A stretch of 64,000 nucleotides of DNA, from NCBI RefSeq assembly GCF_018604545.1, contig NZ_CP075896.1, forward strand, positions 2,852,001-2,916,000. The letters run 5' to 3'. Each line of letters begins with the position of its first letter. The stretch's first letter is position 1. The notes beneath the pieces are model-generated. The model made no database searches and was not told the DNA's origin. It saw only the letters and a list, made by a program, of their open reading frames with translations. This stretch comes from Streptomyces koelreuteriae (lineage in GTDB: Bacteria; Actinomycetota; Actinomycetes; Streptomycetales; Streptomycetaceae). This document shows, in pieces, positions 42,310 to 50,880 of this stretch. The position numbers were made by a program, and so were the translations under genes.

Positions 42310-43316
42310 CCCGGCGTCTCGCCGTCCGGCCGCCGGCCGCGCTCGCCGTACTGGGTGCCGTGCTGGTGGTGGCCGTCGCCGGTCTCCTCTCGCTCGCCGT
42401 CGGCACCCGGCCCGTGGCGCCGGACCGCGTGCTCGACGCGCTGCTGCACGGCGGCGGCTCCCCGGACGCGCTCGTCGTACGGTCCCTGCGGGTGCCGCGG
42501 ACCGCGGTGGGGCTGGCCGCGGGCGCCGCGCTCGGCATCGCCGGGGCCGCGTTGCAGGCGGTCACCCGCAATCCGCTCGCCGACCCGGGGATCCTCGGGC
42601 TGAGCCAGGGCGCCGCGGCCGGGGTCGTCGTCGCCGTCGCGTCCGGGCTCGCGGGCGGCTTCGGCGGCTACGTCTGGTACGCCTTCACCGGCGCGGTCGT
42701 GGCCGCGTGCCTGGTGTACGGCATCGCCGCGCGCGGGCGGGGCGGGGCCTCGCCGGTGAAGCTGGCGCTGGCCGGGACGGCCCTGTCGGCGATGACGGCG
42801 GGTGCCACGACGGTCGTCCTGACGGCCGATTCGGCGACGCTGGACCAGTTCCGGTTCTGGCAGGTCGGGGCGCTCAGCGGCCGGGACGCGGACACGGTCG
42901 GCGCGATGCTGCCGTTCCTCGGCGCGGGACTGCTGGCGGTGCTGGCGTGCGCCCGGGGACTGGACGCGCTGGCACTCGGAGACGACGCGGCACGGGCTCT
43001 GGGGCATCGGGTCGGGCTGGTGCGGGGCGTGGCAGCGGCGGGGGCGACATTGCTGACCGCCGCCGCGGTGGCCGCCGCCGGTCCGATCGCCTTCGTGGGA
43101 CTGGCCGTGCCGCACCTCGCCCGGCGGATGGTGGCCGGAGGCCATCGCGTCGTACTGCCGCTGTCCGGACTCCTCGGGGCGGGGCTGCTGGTGGGGGCCG
43201 ATGTGGCGGGGCGTGTGGTCCGGGCTCCCGCCGAGGTGCCGGCGGGGGTCATGACGGCGGTGGTGGGGGTTCCGGTGCTGGTCGCGCTGGTACGGCGCAG
43301 AGGAGCTGTGACGTGA
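42306..43316 (+). CDS. Siderophore ABC transporter permease (FecCD family)
   Basis: A 336-residue permease with about nine to ten helices. Family motifs are LRVPRTAVGLAAGAALGIAG, AVTRNPLADPGILGLSQGA and GPIAFVGLAVPHLARR. The GTG overlaps the lipoprotein stop. It pairs with the second FecCD permease to form the membrane channel of a siderophore importer. Confidence 0.93.
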   Translation: MTRRLAVRPPAALAVLGAVLVVAVAGLLSLAVGTRPVAPDRVLDALLHGGGSPDALVVRSLRVPRTAVGLAAGAALGIAGAALQAVTRNPLADPGILGLSQGAAAGVVVAVASGLAGGFGGYVWYAFTGAVVAACLVYGIAARGRGGASPVKLALAGTALSAMTAGATTVVLTADSATLDQFRFWQVGALSGRDADTVGAMLPFLGAGLLAVLACARGLDALALGDDAARALGHRVGLVRGVAAAGATLLTAAAVAAAGPIAFVGLAVPHLARRMVAGGHRVVLPLSGLLGAGLLVGADVAGRVVRAPAEVPAGVMTAVVGVPVLVALVRRRGAVT

Positions 43317-44371
43317 CCGATACCGCACGACTGTCCCCGGCCGAGCCGGCTCACCGCCAGGTCTCCGTCCTACGGCCCCACCCTCGCGTCTCCCTCCTCC
43401 TCCACCGCCGCTCCGCCGCCGTCGCCCTGGCCCTCGTCCTGCTCCTCGGCGTCGTCATGCTCGTCTCCGCCTGTGTGGGGCAGGCGTACGTGTCGCCCGG
43501 CGAGGTGTGGCACACCCTGCGGACCGGGAGCGGCCCTCACGAGCTGGTCGTGGGCGAGTTGCGGGTGCCCCGGATCGTGCTGGGGGCGCTGGTCGGCGGG
43601 GCGCTGGGCGTGGCGGGGGCCCTGGTGCAGGCCGTGACGCGCAATCCGCTGGCCAGTCCGGATGTGATCGGGGTCGGGCACGGGGCGGCCGCGGCGACCG
43701 TGTTCGCGCTGGCGACGGGGGCGGTGAGTTCACCGGGCGCGCTGCCCGCCGTGTCGGTCGCGGGCGGGCTGGCCGCCGCCGCGCTGGTCTATGTGCTGGC
43801 CTGGCGGCACGGCATGCAGCCGAGCCGGTTCGTGCTGACCGGCGTCGGGATCGGCGTCGCACTGGGCGCCGTGGTGCAGCTGTATCTGACGGACAGCGAG
43901 CTGGAGGCCGCCGAGCAGGTCAAGCTGTGGCTGACCGGGAGCCTGAACGGGCGGGGCTGGGAGCAGGCCGGGCCGCTGGCCGTGGTGTGCCTGCTGTGTC
44001 TGCCGGGGCTGGTGTGGGCGAGCCGGGCGGTGCGCCCGCTGGGGCTCGGCCCCGAGACCGCGGCCTCGCTCGGTGTACGGGTGGACCGGGCCCGGCTGGG
44101 ACTGACGGTCCTGGGCGTGGTGCTCGCGGCGACGGCGACCGGCGCGGCGGGCCCCATCGGCTTCGTCGCACTGACCGCTCCGCAGCTGGCGAGACGCCTC
44201 ACGCGCACGCCTCAGCTGCCGCTGCTCTCCTCGGCTCTGACGGGTGCGGTGATCCTGGTCGGTGCCGATCTGGCGGCCCGGACGCTGCTGCCGCCGCTGG
44301 AGATCCCGGTGGGCGCGCTCACCTCGCTGGTGGGCGGGCCGTACCTGCTGTGGCTCCTGGGACGACGCTGA
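43313..44371 (+). CDS. Siderophore ABC transporter permease (FecCD family), second subunit
   Basis: A 352-residue FecCD permease paralogous to the previous gene. It has LRVPRIVLGALVGGALGVAG, AVTRNPLASPDVIGVGHGA and GPIGFVALTAPQLARR, plus a longer hydrophilic N-terminus (about 30 residues). GAGGAG and a GTGA overlap couple it to the first permease. No ABC ATPase gene follows, so the importer must borrow one from elsewhere. Confidence 0.93.
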   Translation: MTDTARLSPAEPAHRQVSVLRPHPRVSLLLHRRSAAVALALVLLLGVVMLVSACVGQAYVSPGEVWHTLRTGSGPHELVVGELRVPRIVLGALVGGALGVAGALVQAVTRNPLASPDVIGVGHGAAAATVFALATGAVSSPGALPAVSVAGGLAAAALVYVLAWRHGMQPSRFVLTGVGIGVALGAVVQLYLTDSELEAAEQVKLWLTGSLNGRGWEQAGPLAVVCLLCLPGLVWASRAVRPLGLGPETAASLGVRVDRARLGLTVLGVVLAATATGAAGPIGFVALTAPQLARRLTRTPQLPLLSSALTGAVILVGADLAARTLLPPLEIPVGALTSLVGGPYLLWLLGRR

Positions 44372-44398
44372 GGGCCCCGGCGCACAGCCGAGGCCCTC
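44370..44398. terminator. Hairpin at the end of the siderophore transporter operon
   Basis: GAGGGCC (44370-44376) and GGCCCTC (44392-44398) are complementary around a 15-base loop, overlapping the permease stop codon. A small AGACC-GCAA-GGTCT hairpin follows near 44406-44419, before the converging dehydrogenase. Confidence 0.5.
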
Positions 44399-44417
44399 GC
44401 TCTCAGACCGCAAGGTC

Positions 44418-45458
44418 TCAGATCGTCGCCGTGTCGATCACGAACCGGTACCGCACGTCGCTGTCCTCCACGCGCTTGTACGCCTCGTTGATCTGGTCGG
44501 CGCCGATCAGCTCGATCTCGGCACCGAGGCCGTGCTCGGCGCAGAAGTCCAGCATCTCCTGGGTCTGCGGCAGGCCGCCGATGAAGGAACCGGCGAGCGA
44601 CTTGCCGCCGCCGATCACCGAGAAGAGGCTGAGGGAGATCGGCTCCTCGGGGGCGCCGACGTTCGCCAGCGTGCCCTCGGGCTTCAGCAGCCCCAGGTAG
44701 GCGTTGAAGTCCAGCGGGGCCGCGACCGTGGACACGATCAGGTCGAACGTGCCGTTCAGCTCCTCGAAGGTCTTCGGGTCGCTGGTGGCGTAGTAGTGGT
44801 CGGCGCCGAAGCGCAGGCCGTCCTCCTGCTTGCGCAGGGACTGCGACAGCACGGTGACCTCGGCACCGAGGGCGTGCGCGATCTTCACGCCCATGTGGCC
44901 GAGGCCGCCGAGGCCCAGGATCGCGACCTTCTTGCCGGGGCCGGCGCCGAAGCGCTTGAGCGGGGAGTAGAGGGTGATGCCGGCGCACAGCAGCGGCGCG
45001 GCGACGTCCAGGGAGAGGCCGTCGGGGATGCGGACGACGAAGTTCTCGTCGACGACGACCTTCTGCGAGTAGCCGCCGTAGGTGGGCTCGCCGTCCCTGC
45101 CGATGGAGTTGTACGTCTGGGTGTTGCCCTCGACGCAGTACTGCTCGTTCCCGGCCTTGCAGTTCTCGCACTCGCGGCAGGAGTCGACCATGCAGCCGAC
45201 GCCCACGCGGTCGCCGACGGCGAACTTCGTCACACCCGGGCCGACCTCGGTGACGACACCGGCGATCTCGTGGCCGGGGACCATCGGGAAGATGGCCTCG
45301 CCCCAGCCCTCACGGGCCTGGTGGATGTCGGAGTGGCAGATACCGGCGAACTTGATGTCGATCAGGACATCGAACTCGCGGACCTCGCGGCGCTCGATGG
45401 TGGTGCGCTCCAGCGGAGCCTTGGGGGCGGGTGCGGCGTACGCGGCGACAGTGGTCAT
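44418..45458 (-). CDS. Zinc-dependent NAD(P)-dependent alcohol dehydrogenase (YahK/AdhC-like)
   Basis: A 346-residue medium-chain dehydrogenase. Catalytic zinc ligands lie in GICHSDIHQ and PGHEIAG. The structural zinc site has four cysteines in [15 protein letters not shown]. The cofactor motif is GLGGLGHMG. These match the cinnamyl-alcohol-dehydrogenase-like aldehyde reductases, which reduce broad-range aldehydes with NADPH. The ATG at 45458 follows GGAGAA. It is divergent from a XRE/MmyB-type regulator whose likely operator sits between them. Confidence 0.93.
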   Translation of the reverse strand: MTTVAAYAAPAPKAPLERTTIERREVREFDVLIDIKFAGICHSDIHQAREGWGEAIFPMVPGHEIAGVVTEVGPGVTKFAVGDRVGVGCMVDSCRECENCKAGNEQYCVEGNTQTYNSIGRDGEPTYGGYSQKVVVDENFVVRIPDGLSLDVAAPLLCAGITLYSPLKRFGAGPGKKVAILGLGGLGHMGVKIAHALGAEVTVLSQSLRKQEDGLRFGADHYYATSDPKTFEELNGTFDLIVSTVAAPLDFNAYLGLLKPEGTLANVGAPEEPISLSLFSVIGGGKSLAGSFIGGLPQTQEMLDFCAEHGLGAEIELIGADQINEAYKRVEDSDVRYRFVIDTATI

Positions 45459-45570
45459 GCCGGGGTTCTCCTAGCGGGGGTTGTGCGCCCGGCTGCCTTC
45501 TGGATCCTCTGACCGGGCACGCATCCCAGCGTGCCGAAAACGCGAGCGTCTACCCAGACCACCGTTTTGC

Positions 45571-45589
45571 GTACGCACACGGTGCGTAC
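45571..45589. promoter_or_regulatory. Palindromic operator between alcohol dehydrogenase and its regulator
   Basis: GTACGCAC-ACG-GTGCGTAC is a perfect 8-bp inverted repeat with three central bases. A third copy of the half-site GTGCGTAC occurs at 45611-45618. Both lie in the 180-bp divergent gap, so the 45639 regulator is the probable ligand. Confidence 0.65.
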
Positions 45590-45638
45590 CACTGGCGGGG
45601 TCAGGCTCGTGTGCGTACGACCGTGAATACTGGAGGGC

Positions 45639-46565
45639 ATGGACGAACAGCCCGAATCCGCACAGGAGCCCGCAGCGCAGTCCGGCGGGGGCCTGGACCG
45701 GCGTGCCGAGCTCAGTGAGTTCCTGCGCACCCGGCGGGCCCGGCTGAAGCCGGAGGACGTGGGGCTGCCCGACTTCGGACGGCGGCGCGTGCCCGGGCTG
45801 CGCCGCGAGGAGCTGGCGCAGCTGGCCGGGGTCTCCGTGGCGTACTACACACGGCTGGAGCAGGGCAACGGGCGCAACGTCTCGGCGGAGGTGCTGGACG
45901 CGATCGCACGGGCCCTGCGGCTGAGCGACGCCGAGCACGCCCATCTGACGCACCTGGCGAAGCCGAAGCAGCACAAGAAGAAGCCGGTGGCGCGCACCCA
46001 GCAGGTGCGGCCGACGCTGCGGCATCTGCTGGACTCGATCGAGACCGTCCCGGCGTACATCGTGGGGCGCCGCTCGGACATCCTGGCGTGGAACCGGATG
46101 GCCGCGGCCCTCTTCGGCGACTGGGCGGAGCTGCCGGCGCCGGAGCGGAACTGGGCGCGGCTGGTGTTCCTGCGGCCCGAGTACCACGACCTGTTCGTCG
46201 AGTGGGACCGGAAGGCGCAGGACATGGTCGGCTATCTGCGCATGGACGCGGGCCGCCACCCGGACGACCCGCGGCTGTCCGCCCTGGTGGGCGAGCTCTC
46301 CGTGAAGAGCGAGGAGTTCCGCCGGCTGTGGGCGGCGCACGACGTCAAGGAGAAGAGCTTCGGCGTCAAGCGGCTGCGGCACCCGCTGGTCGGCGATCTG
46401 ACCCTGTCCTTCGAGACGTTCCGCCTGGTCGACGAGGCCGAGCAGTCCCTGATCACGTACCACGCGGAACCGGACACCCCCTCGGCCCAGGCCCTGCGCC
46501 TGCTGGCGAGCTGGGGCGCGGACGCGACCCGGGCGGGGGCCGGGAGCACGGCCCCACCGGCCTGA
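45639..46565 (+). CDS. XRE-family regulator with MmyB-like ligand-binding domain
   Basis: A 308-residue regulator. The HTH lies at about residues 48-100 (GLRREELAQLAGVSVAYYTR, then EQGNGRNVSAEVLDAIARAL). A C-terminal MmyB/LBD-like domain (about 125-300) with LLDSIETVPAYIVGRRSDIL and AWNRMAAALFGDW resembles MmyB-type regulators that bind fatty acids. It probably represses or activates the divergent dehydrogenase gene via the repeats at 45571-45618. GGAGGG is close to the ATG. Confidence 0.9.
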   Translation: MDEQPESAQEPAAQSGGGLDRRAELSEFLRTRRARLKPEDVGLPDFGRRRVPGLRREELAQLAGVSVAYYTRLEQGNGRNVSAEVLDAIARALRLSDAEHAHLTHLAKPKQHKKKPVARTQQVRPTLRHLLDSIETVPAYIVGRRSDILAWNRMAAALFGDWAELPAPERNWARLVFLRPEYHDLFVEWDRKAQDMVGYLRMDAGRHPDDPRLSALVGELSVKSEEFRRLWAAHDVKEKSFGVKRLRHPLVGDLTLSFETFRLVDEAEQSLITYHAEPDTPSAQALRLLASWGADATRAGAGSTAPPA

Positions 46566-46590
46566 CACACGCGAACGCCCGCCGCCCACA

Positions 46591-46632
46591 CGAACGGCCC
46601 GCCGGAAACCGAGGCTTCCGACGGGCCGTTCG
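46591..46632. terminator. Bidirectional hairpin between regulator and S8 protease genes
   Basis: CGAACGGCCCG (46591-46601) pairs with CGGGCCGTTCG (46622-46632), with a C/A mismatch followed by CGGAA/TTCCG inside. The total stem is 16 bp plus one mismatch, with an 8-base loop. Confidence 0.8.
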
Positions 46633-46643
46633 CTAACGGGTAC

Positions 46644-49600
46644 TCACTTGCCGTAGTACGCGTTGTAGATCGAGACCGTCGACTTGTTGCCCTTCTTGTC
46701 GGCGATCTTGGCGTGGAAGGAGATGGCCTTCCCCTTCTCCGGGTTCTTGACGCTGACCTTGCCGTCCTTGACCGTGAGCTTCTTCCAGGTCTTGCCGTAG
46801 TCGTACGACACGTACACCGACAGCGACTTCAGGTTGCTGCCCTTGGCCGCGCCCTCGACGGTGACCGGGACCTTGACGGTCTTGCCGGCCGGGACCTTGC
46901 TGTCCAGACCGGTGGTCGCGCCGAAGCGGGCCGTGGAGGCGGGCAGCTGCTTGAGGTCAGTGGTCTTCTTCGAGCGGAACGTCCAGCTGGCGTCGATGCG
47001 GGTGGAGGCCGCCGCGACCTTGACGCTGCGCTTGACCGACGTCGTCAGCTTGTACTCGGCGTCGCCGGCCGGGACCTTGAACGCCTCACCGCCGAACAGC
47101 GGGTCGTCGTTGCTGCCGACCTTGGTGCCGTTGCGGTACAGGGTCGTGTCCACCGAGGTGAACAGCGAGGAGCCCGGGTTGCCCTTGCTGTCGGCGAACA
47201 GCGGCAGGGAGCCGTGGATCTGGTTGCCGTCACGGAACAGGCCGAAGCCGGCGCTGATGCGCGGCCCGAAGACAGCGGTGTTGAACGTCTTCGAGTAGCT
47301 CTTGCCGCCGGTGAACTTCTGGCCCTCCAGCGAGTAGCCGGCCTCGTAGATCGGGAAGCCGTCGGCGTCGACGCCGCCGCTCTGGGCGAACTCGAGGTCC
47401 CACTTCACACCGCCCAGGGTGGACAGGTGCAGCGTCCGCGTGCCCGGCAGGGTCTGCTCGAAGCCGATCGAGGAGGCGCCGCTGCTCCACGGCAGCCAGC
47501 CCACCGCGTTGATCGAGCCCTTCTTGCCGCTCGCCGCGGCACCGAGGCCCGCCTTCACCGTGGCGAGCTCGCTCGCCTTGTAGTGCTTGGTGTAGCCGGT
47601 GGCGAGCTGCTTGACCGGACCGCCGCCGGTGACGTCGTACTGCTCCTTGGCGCCCTTGCTCCAGTGGGCGTCCCACTGCTGGGTCACCGAACCGTCGGTG
47701 ACCTGCGGGCCGACGTGCGCGGTGCGGAAGCCGGCGTACGAGTCCAGCCACCAGCCGAAGCCGAAGCTGGAGTCCCCCGCCTCCACCGTGTAGTCGGCCG
47801 AGGCGAACTCCGACTTGGCGGCGGCGTCCGGGACGGTGATGTCCACCGGCTTGGCCTTGCGGGCGTCCAGCGTGATCGTGGTGCCCTTGGCGACGTTCAG
47901 CTTGGGCTGGGCCAGCCAGTCGGCGCCCTCGAACTTCTCCGGGTCGTCGCCCGCGTAGAGGCTCGTGTTGAGGACGTAACCGCCCTTGGGCACCCGGGCG
48001 GTGACGGTGCCGTCCGCGTCGTACGGCGTGAAGAACTTGCCGGTGCCCAGGCCGGAGAGACCGGCCAGGTCGGCGTTGTAGTTCGAGGCGGGCTTGCCGT
48101 CACGGTCGAGGAACTTCAGCGTGACGTCGTAGGACTCGACCTCGCGCTGCACGGCCGCGGCCGTGCGGACACTCTGGCCGCCGCCGGTCGCCGTCACGTA
48201 CGACGAGTACGCGCCGTCGACGGTGCCGCCCAGCTTGGTGTTCACCGTGAAGGGGACGGAGGCCTTGCCGCCGGCCGGGACGGTCACCGAGGTGGCGCCG
48301 AGCGTGAAGAAGCCGGCCGGGGCGGCCTGGCCCTTGGGGTTGGTGGCGGTCGACGTCAGCTTCAGCGTGACGTCCTTCGTACCGAGGTTGCGGTACGTCA
48401 GCTCCTTGGTGACCGGCTTGTCGTCGGTGTGCGGCCACTGCTGGAGGCCGAAGCTCACCGAGCCCGGCTCGCCTATCACGGACTGCGTGATGGCCTTGTC
48501 GACCTGGATACGGCCCGAACCCTGCTCGAACGGGGTGTACTTGCCGCCCTTGGTGGAGCCGGTGAGGGCGCCCTTCAGCTCGGAGTACTTCCACGTCGGG
48601 TGCTGCTGCTTCAGGATCGCCGCCGCGCCCGCGACATGCGGGGTCGCCATCGACGTACCGGAGATGGACATGTAGCCGGCCGGGTTCTCGCCGACCTCCT
48701 GGGCTATCTGGTTGCCCGGGGCGGAGGCCGCGGTGATGTCCACGCCGGGCGCGGTCACGTCGGGCTTGAGGGCGCCGTCCATGCCGGGGCCGCGGCTGGA
48801 GAAGTCGGCCAGCACGTCCTTGTCGTCGACGGCGCCGACGGTCAGGGCCGCGGCGGCGCTGCCCGGGGAGCCGATGGTCTGGTCGCCGAGCTCGCCCTCG
48901 TTGCCGGCGGCTATGGCGAACAGGATGCCCTTCTCCTCGGACAGCTTGTTCACCGCCGCTTCCAGCGGGTCGATCGCGGGCGTGTCGCCGCCGCCCAGGC
49001 TCATGTTGACGACGTCGGCGCCCTCGGCGGCCGCCCACTCGATGCCGGCGAGGACCTCGGAGTCGCTGCCGAATCCGCCGTCGTCGAGCACCTTGCCGTT
49101 GAGGATCTTCGCGCCGGGCGCGACGCCCTTGTACTTGCCGCCCGACTTCGCGCCGGTGCCCGCCGCGATCGAGGCGACGTGCGTGCCGTGGCCGACCTTG
49201 TCGGTGGTGTCGGGCGAGGTGGTGAAGTTCTTGGCGCCGATCACCTGGCCCTTGAGATCGGCGTGGGTGGCGTCGACACCGGTGTCCAGGACGGCGATCT
49301 TCACGCCCTTGCCGTCGAAGCCGGCCGACCACGCCTTGGGGGTGCCGATCTGCGCGACGGACTTGTCGAGGCTGGCCTTGCGGACGCCGTCGAGCCAGAC
49401 GTGCGCGATGCCGGAGGCGGTCTTGTCGCCGTTGGTGACCGCGTCCCACAGGTCGGGCGTGTCCTCCTTGGGCGCCTGCACCGCGTCCGCGTTCACGGAC
49501 TTCAGCGAGTGGCTCAGGGTGCCCGCGTCGCGGACGTCGGCCTTGGCCGCCGCGGCGCTGCCCCGGTAGCCGACGATGACCTTCAGGCCCTTCTTCTGGG

Positions 49601-49970
49601 CCTTGCGGGTCGCGGACTTGTTGAGCTCGGTGACATCGAAGAGCCGCTGGTCGAGCTTGCCGGTGGCGACCAGGCGGGCCGCGTCGGCGGGGATCACGAG
49701 GGTGTGGCCGTCGAGCCTGCGGATCTGGACAGGAATGTCCTCGCGGCCCTTGGCCCGCTCCAGACCGACCACGCGCCCCTTGGCGTCCAGGACGACCCGG
49801 TCACCGGTGATCAGCGTGACGCGCTGCTTGGCGGTTAGCGAGGTGGGCTTGGAGGCTGCGGCCGTCTGCTCGCCGTTCGCCGACGCCGGGCTGGTCATAC
49901 CCGCCGCCAGGGCCACGGCCGCCGCGGTGGCGACCGTGGCCACGCACGCCTTTTTCATTTGTCTGCGCAA
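46644..49970 (-). CDS. Secreted subtilisin-like (S8) serine protease
   Basis: A 1108-residue extracellular protease. A signal peptide (MKKACVATVATAAAVALAAG) and propeptide precede an S8 domain with Asp229 (IAVLDTGVDATH), His261 (GHGTHVAS), oxyanion Asn357 (AAGNEGE) and Ser440 (SGTSMATPHVAG). The roughly 600-residue C-terminal part is beta-rich, with FN3- or jelly-roll-like segments and a final Ig-like domain with SVYVSYDYGKTW, probably for substrate or cell-surface binding. The start is TTG at 49970; a nearby ATG at 49958 gives the classic MKKACV N-terminus but sits 15 bases from GGGGGA. It is monocistronic, between terminators. Confidence 0.92.
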   Translation of the reverse strand: MRRQMKKACVATVATAAAVALAAGMTSPASANGEQTAAASKPTSLTAKQRVTLITGDRVVLDAKGRVVGLERAKGREDIPVQIRRLDGHTLVIPADAARLVATGKLDQRLFDVTELNKSATRKAQKKGLKVIVGYRGSAAAAKADVRDAGTLSHSLKSVNADAVQAPKEDTPDLWDAVTNGDKTASGIAHVWLDGVRKASLDKSVAQIGTPKAWSAGFDGKGVKIAVLDTGVDATHADLKGQVIGAKNFTTSPDTTDKVGHGTHVASIAAGTGAKSGGKYKGVAPGAKILNGKVLDDGGFGSDSEVLAGIEWAAAEGADVVNMSLGGGDTPAIDPLEAAVNKLSEEKGILFAIAAGNEGELGDQTIGSPGSAAAALTVGAVDDKDVLADFSSRGPGMDGALKPDVTAPGVDITAASAPGNQIAQEVGENPAGYMSISGTSMATPHVAGAAAILKQQHPTWKYSELKGALTGSTKGGKYTPFEQGSGRIQVDKAITQSVIGEPGSVSFGLQQWPHTDDKPVTKELTYRNLGTKDVTLKLTSTATNPKGQAAPAGFFTLGATSVTVPAGGKASVPFTVNTKLGGTVDGAYSSYVTATGGGQSVRTAAAVQREVESYDVTLKFLDRDGKPASNYNADLAGLSGLGTGKFFTPYDADGTVTARVPKGGYVLNTSLYAGDDPEKFEGADWLAQPKLNVAKGTTITLDARKAKPVDITVPDAAAKSEFASADYTVEAGDSSFGFGWWLDSYAGFRTAHVGPQVTDGSVTQQWDAHWSKGAKEQYDVTGGGPVKQLATGYTKHYKASELATVKAGLGAAASGKKGSINAVGWLPWSSGASSIGFEQTLPGTRTLHLSTLGGVKWDLEFAQSGGVDADGFPIYEAGYSLEGQKFTGGKSYSKTFNTAVFGPRISAGFGLFRDGNQIHGSLPLFADSKGNPGSSLFTSVDTTLYRNGTKVGSNDDPLFGGEAFKVPAGDAEYKLTTSVKRSVKVAAASTRIDASWTFRSKKTTDLKQLPASTARFGATTGLDSKVPAGKTVKVPVTVEGAAKGSNLKSLSVYVSYDYGKTWKKLTVKDGKVSVKNPEKGKAISFHAKIADKKGNKSTVSIYNAYYGK

Positions 49971-50165
49971 GAGTCCCCCTTGCAGAAGAGCCAGGTGAAT
50001 TCCCCGTTCACCCGGCCGGGGGTCATCTCGTACGCATGGACGTACACCCCCCGGAATACGCAGTATGCCGAGGGGTGATCAGGTGCTCAATAGATGAGAG
50101 GAAGGTAAGAAATCCGTCGGCTGACTGTTACACGGCCGCCGGAACTCCGTTACAGGACCGCATGG

Positions 50166-50849
50166 TTACGCCCGCGCGTTCTCCTGGACGGTGATCCGCC
50201 CCTTGCGGATGGTCGCCACGCGCGGGGCCTGCTTCGCGAGGGCCGAGTCGTGGGTGACCATCACGAAGGTGAGCCCGAGCTCCTTCCACATGCGGATCAG
50301 CACGTCCATGATCTCATCGCGCGTCGACTCGTCCAGGTTTCCGGTGGGTTCGTCGGCGAGCAGCACCTTCGGCTGCTTCACGAGGGCCCGGGCGATGGCG
50401 ACGCGCTGCTGCTGACCGCCGGACATCTCGCCGGGCAGATGCGCGAGGCGTTCGCCGAGGCCGACCGATTCCAGGGCCTCCGCGGCCCGTTCGCGGCGCT
50501 GCTTCGGCTTCATGCCGAGGGGGACGAGGGCCGTCTCCACGTTCTCCTGTGCGGTGAGCGTCGGGATCAGGTTGAAGGACTGGAAGACGAAGCCGATGCT
50601 TTCGCTTCTCACCCGGGTGAGTCTCGCCTCCGGGAGCGCGGCGAGGTCCGTGCCGTCCAGGATGATCTCGCCGGAGGTGGGGCGGTCCAGGGCGCCGAGC
50701 ATTTGGAGCAGGGTGGACTTTCCGCCGCCGGTGGGGCCCTGGATGACCAGTCGGTCGCCGTCGGGGATGGTGAGGTCTATGCCGTCGAGGGCTTGGACGG
50801 TGTCTTTGGCTCGGGTGTAGTGCTTGGTGACTGCTTTTAGTTCGTACAT
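50166..50849 (-). CDS. ABC transporter ATP-binding protein (MacB/LolD-like)
   Basis: A 227-residue ABC ATPase. Walker A is GPTGGGKST (about residue 38), the signature is LPGEMSGGQQQRVAIARAL, and Walker B is PKVLLADEPTGNLD. The GNLD extension is diagnostic of the LolD/MacB/FtsE group, which energise lipoprotein or macrolide and peptide export. The ATG at 50849 follows AGGAG. The permease gene lies 31 bases upstream on the same strand, so it is the second gene of a two-gene operon. Confidence 0.92.
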   Translation of the reverse strand: MYELKAVTKHYTRAKDTVQALDGIDLTIPDGDRLVIQGPTGGGKSTLLQMLGALDRPTSGEIILDGTDLAALPEARLTRVRSESIGFVFQSFNLIPTLTAQENVETALVPLGMKPKQRRERAAEALESVGLGERLAHLPGEMSGGQQQRVAIARALVKQPKVLLADEPTGNLDESTRDEIMDVLIRMWKELGLTFVMVTHDSALAKQAPRVATIRKGRITVQENARA

Positions 50850-50880
50850 GGTGTGGCTCCTGGATGGGTTGGTCGGTCGG

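Noticed and set aside
46713..49838. 1041-residue open frame antisense to the S8 protease
   Set aside because: It mirrors the protease codons, is low-complexity in Ala/Gly/Arg/Val, and has no domain. GC-rich coding DNA produces such frames by default.
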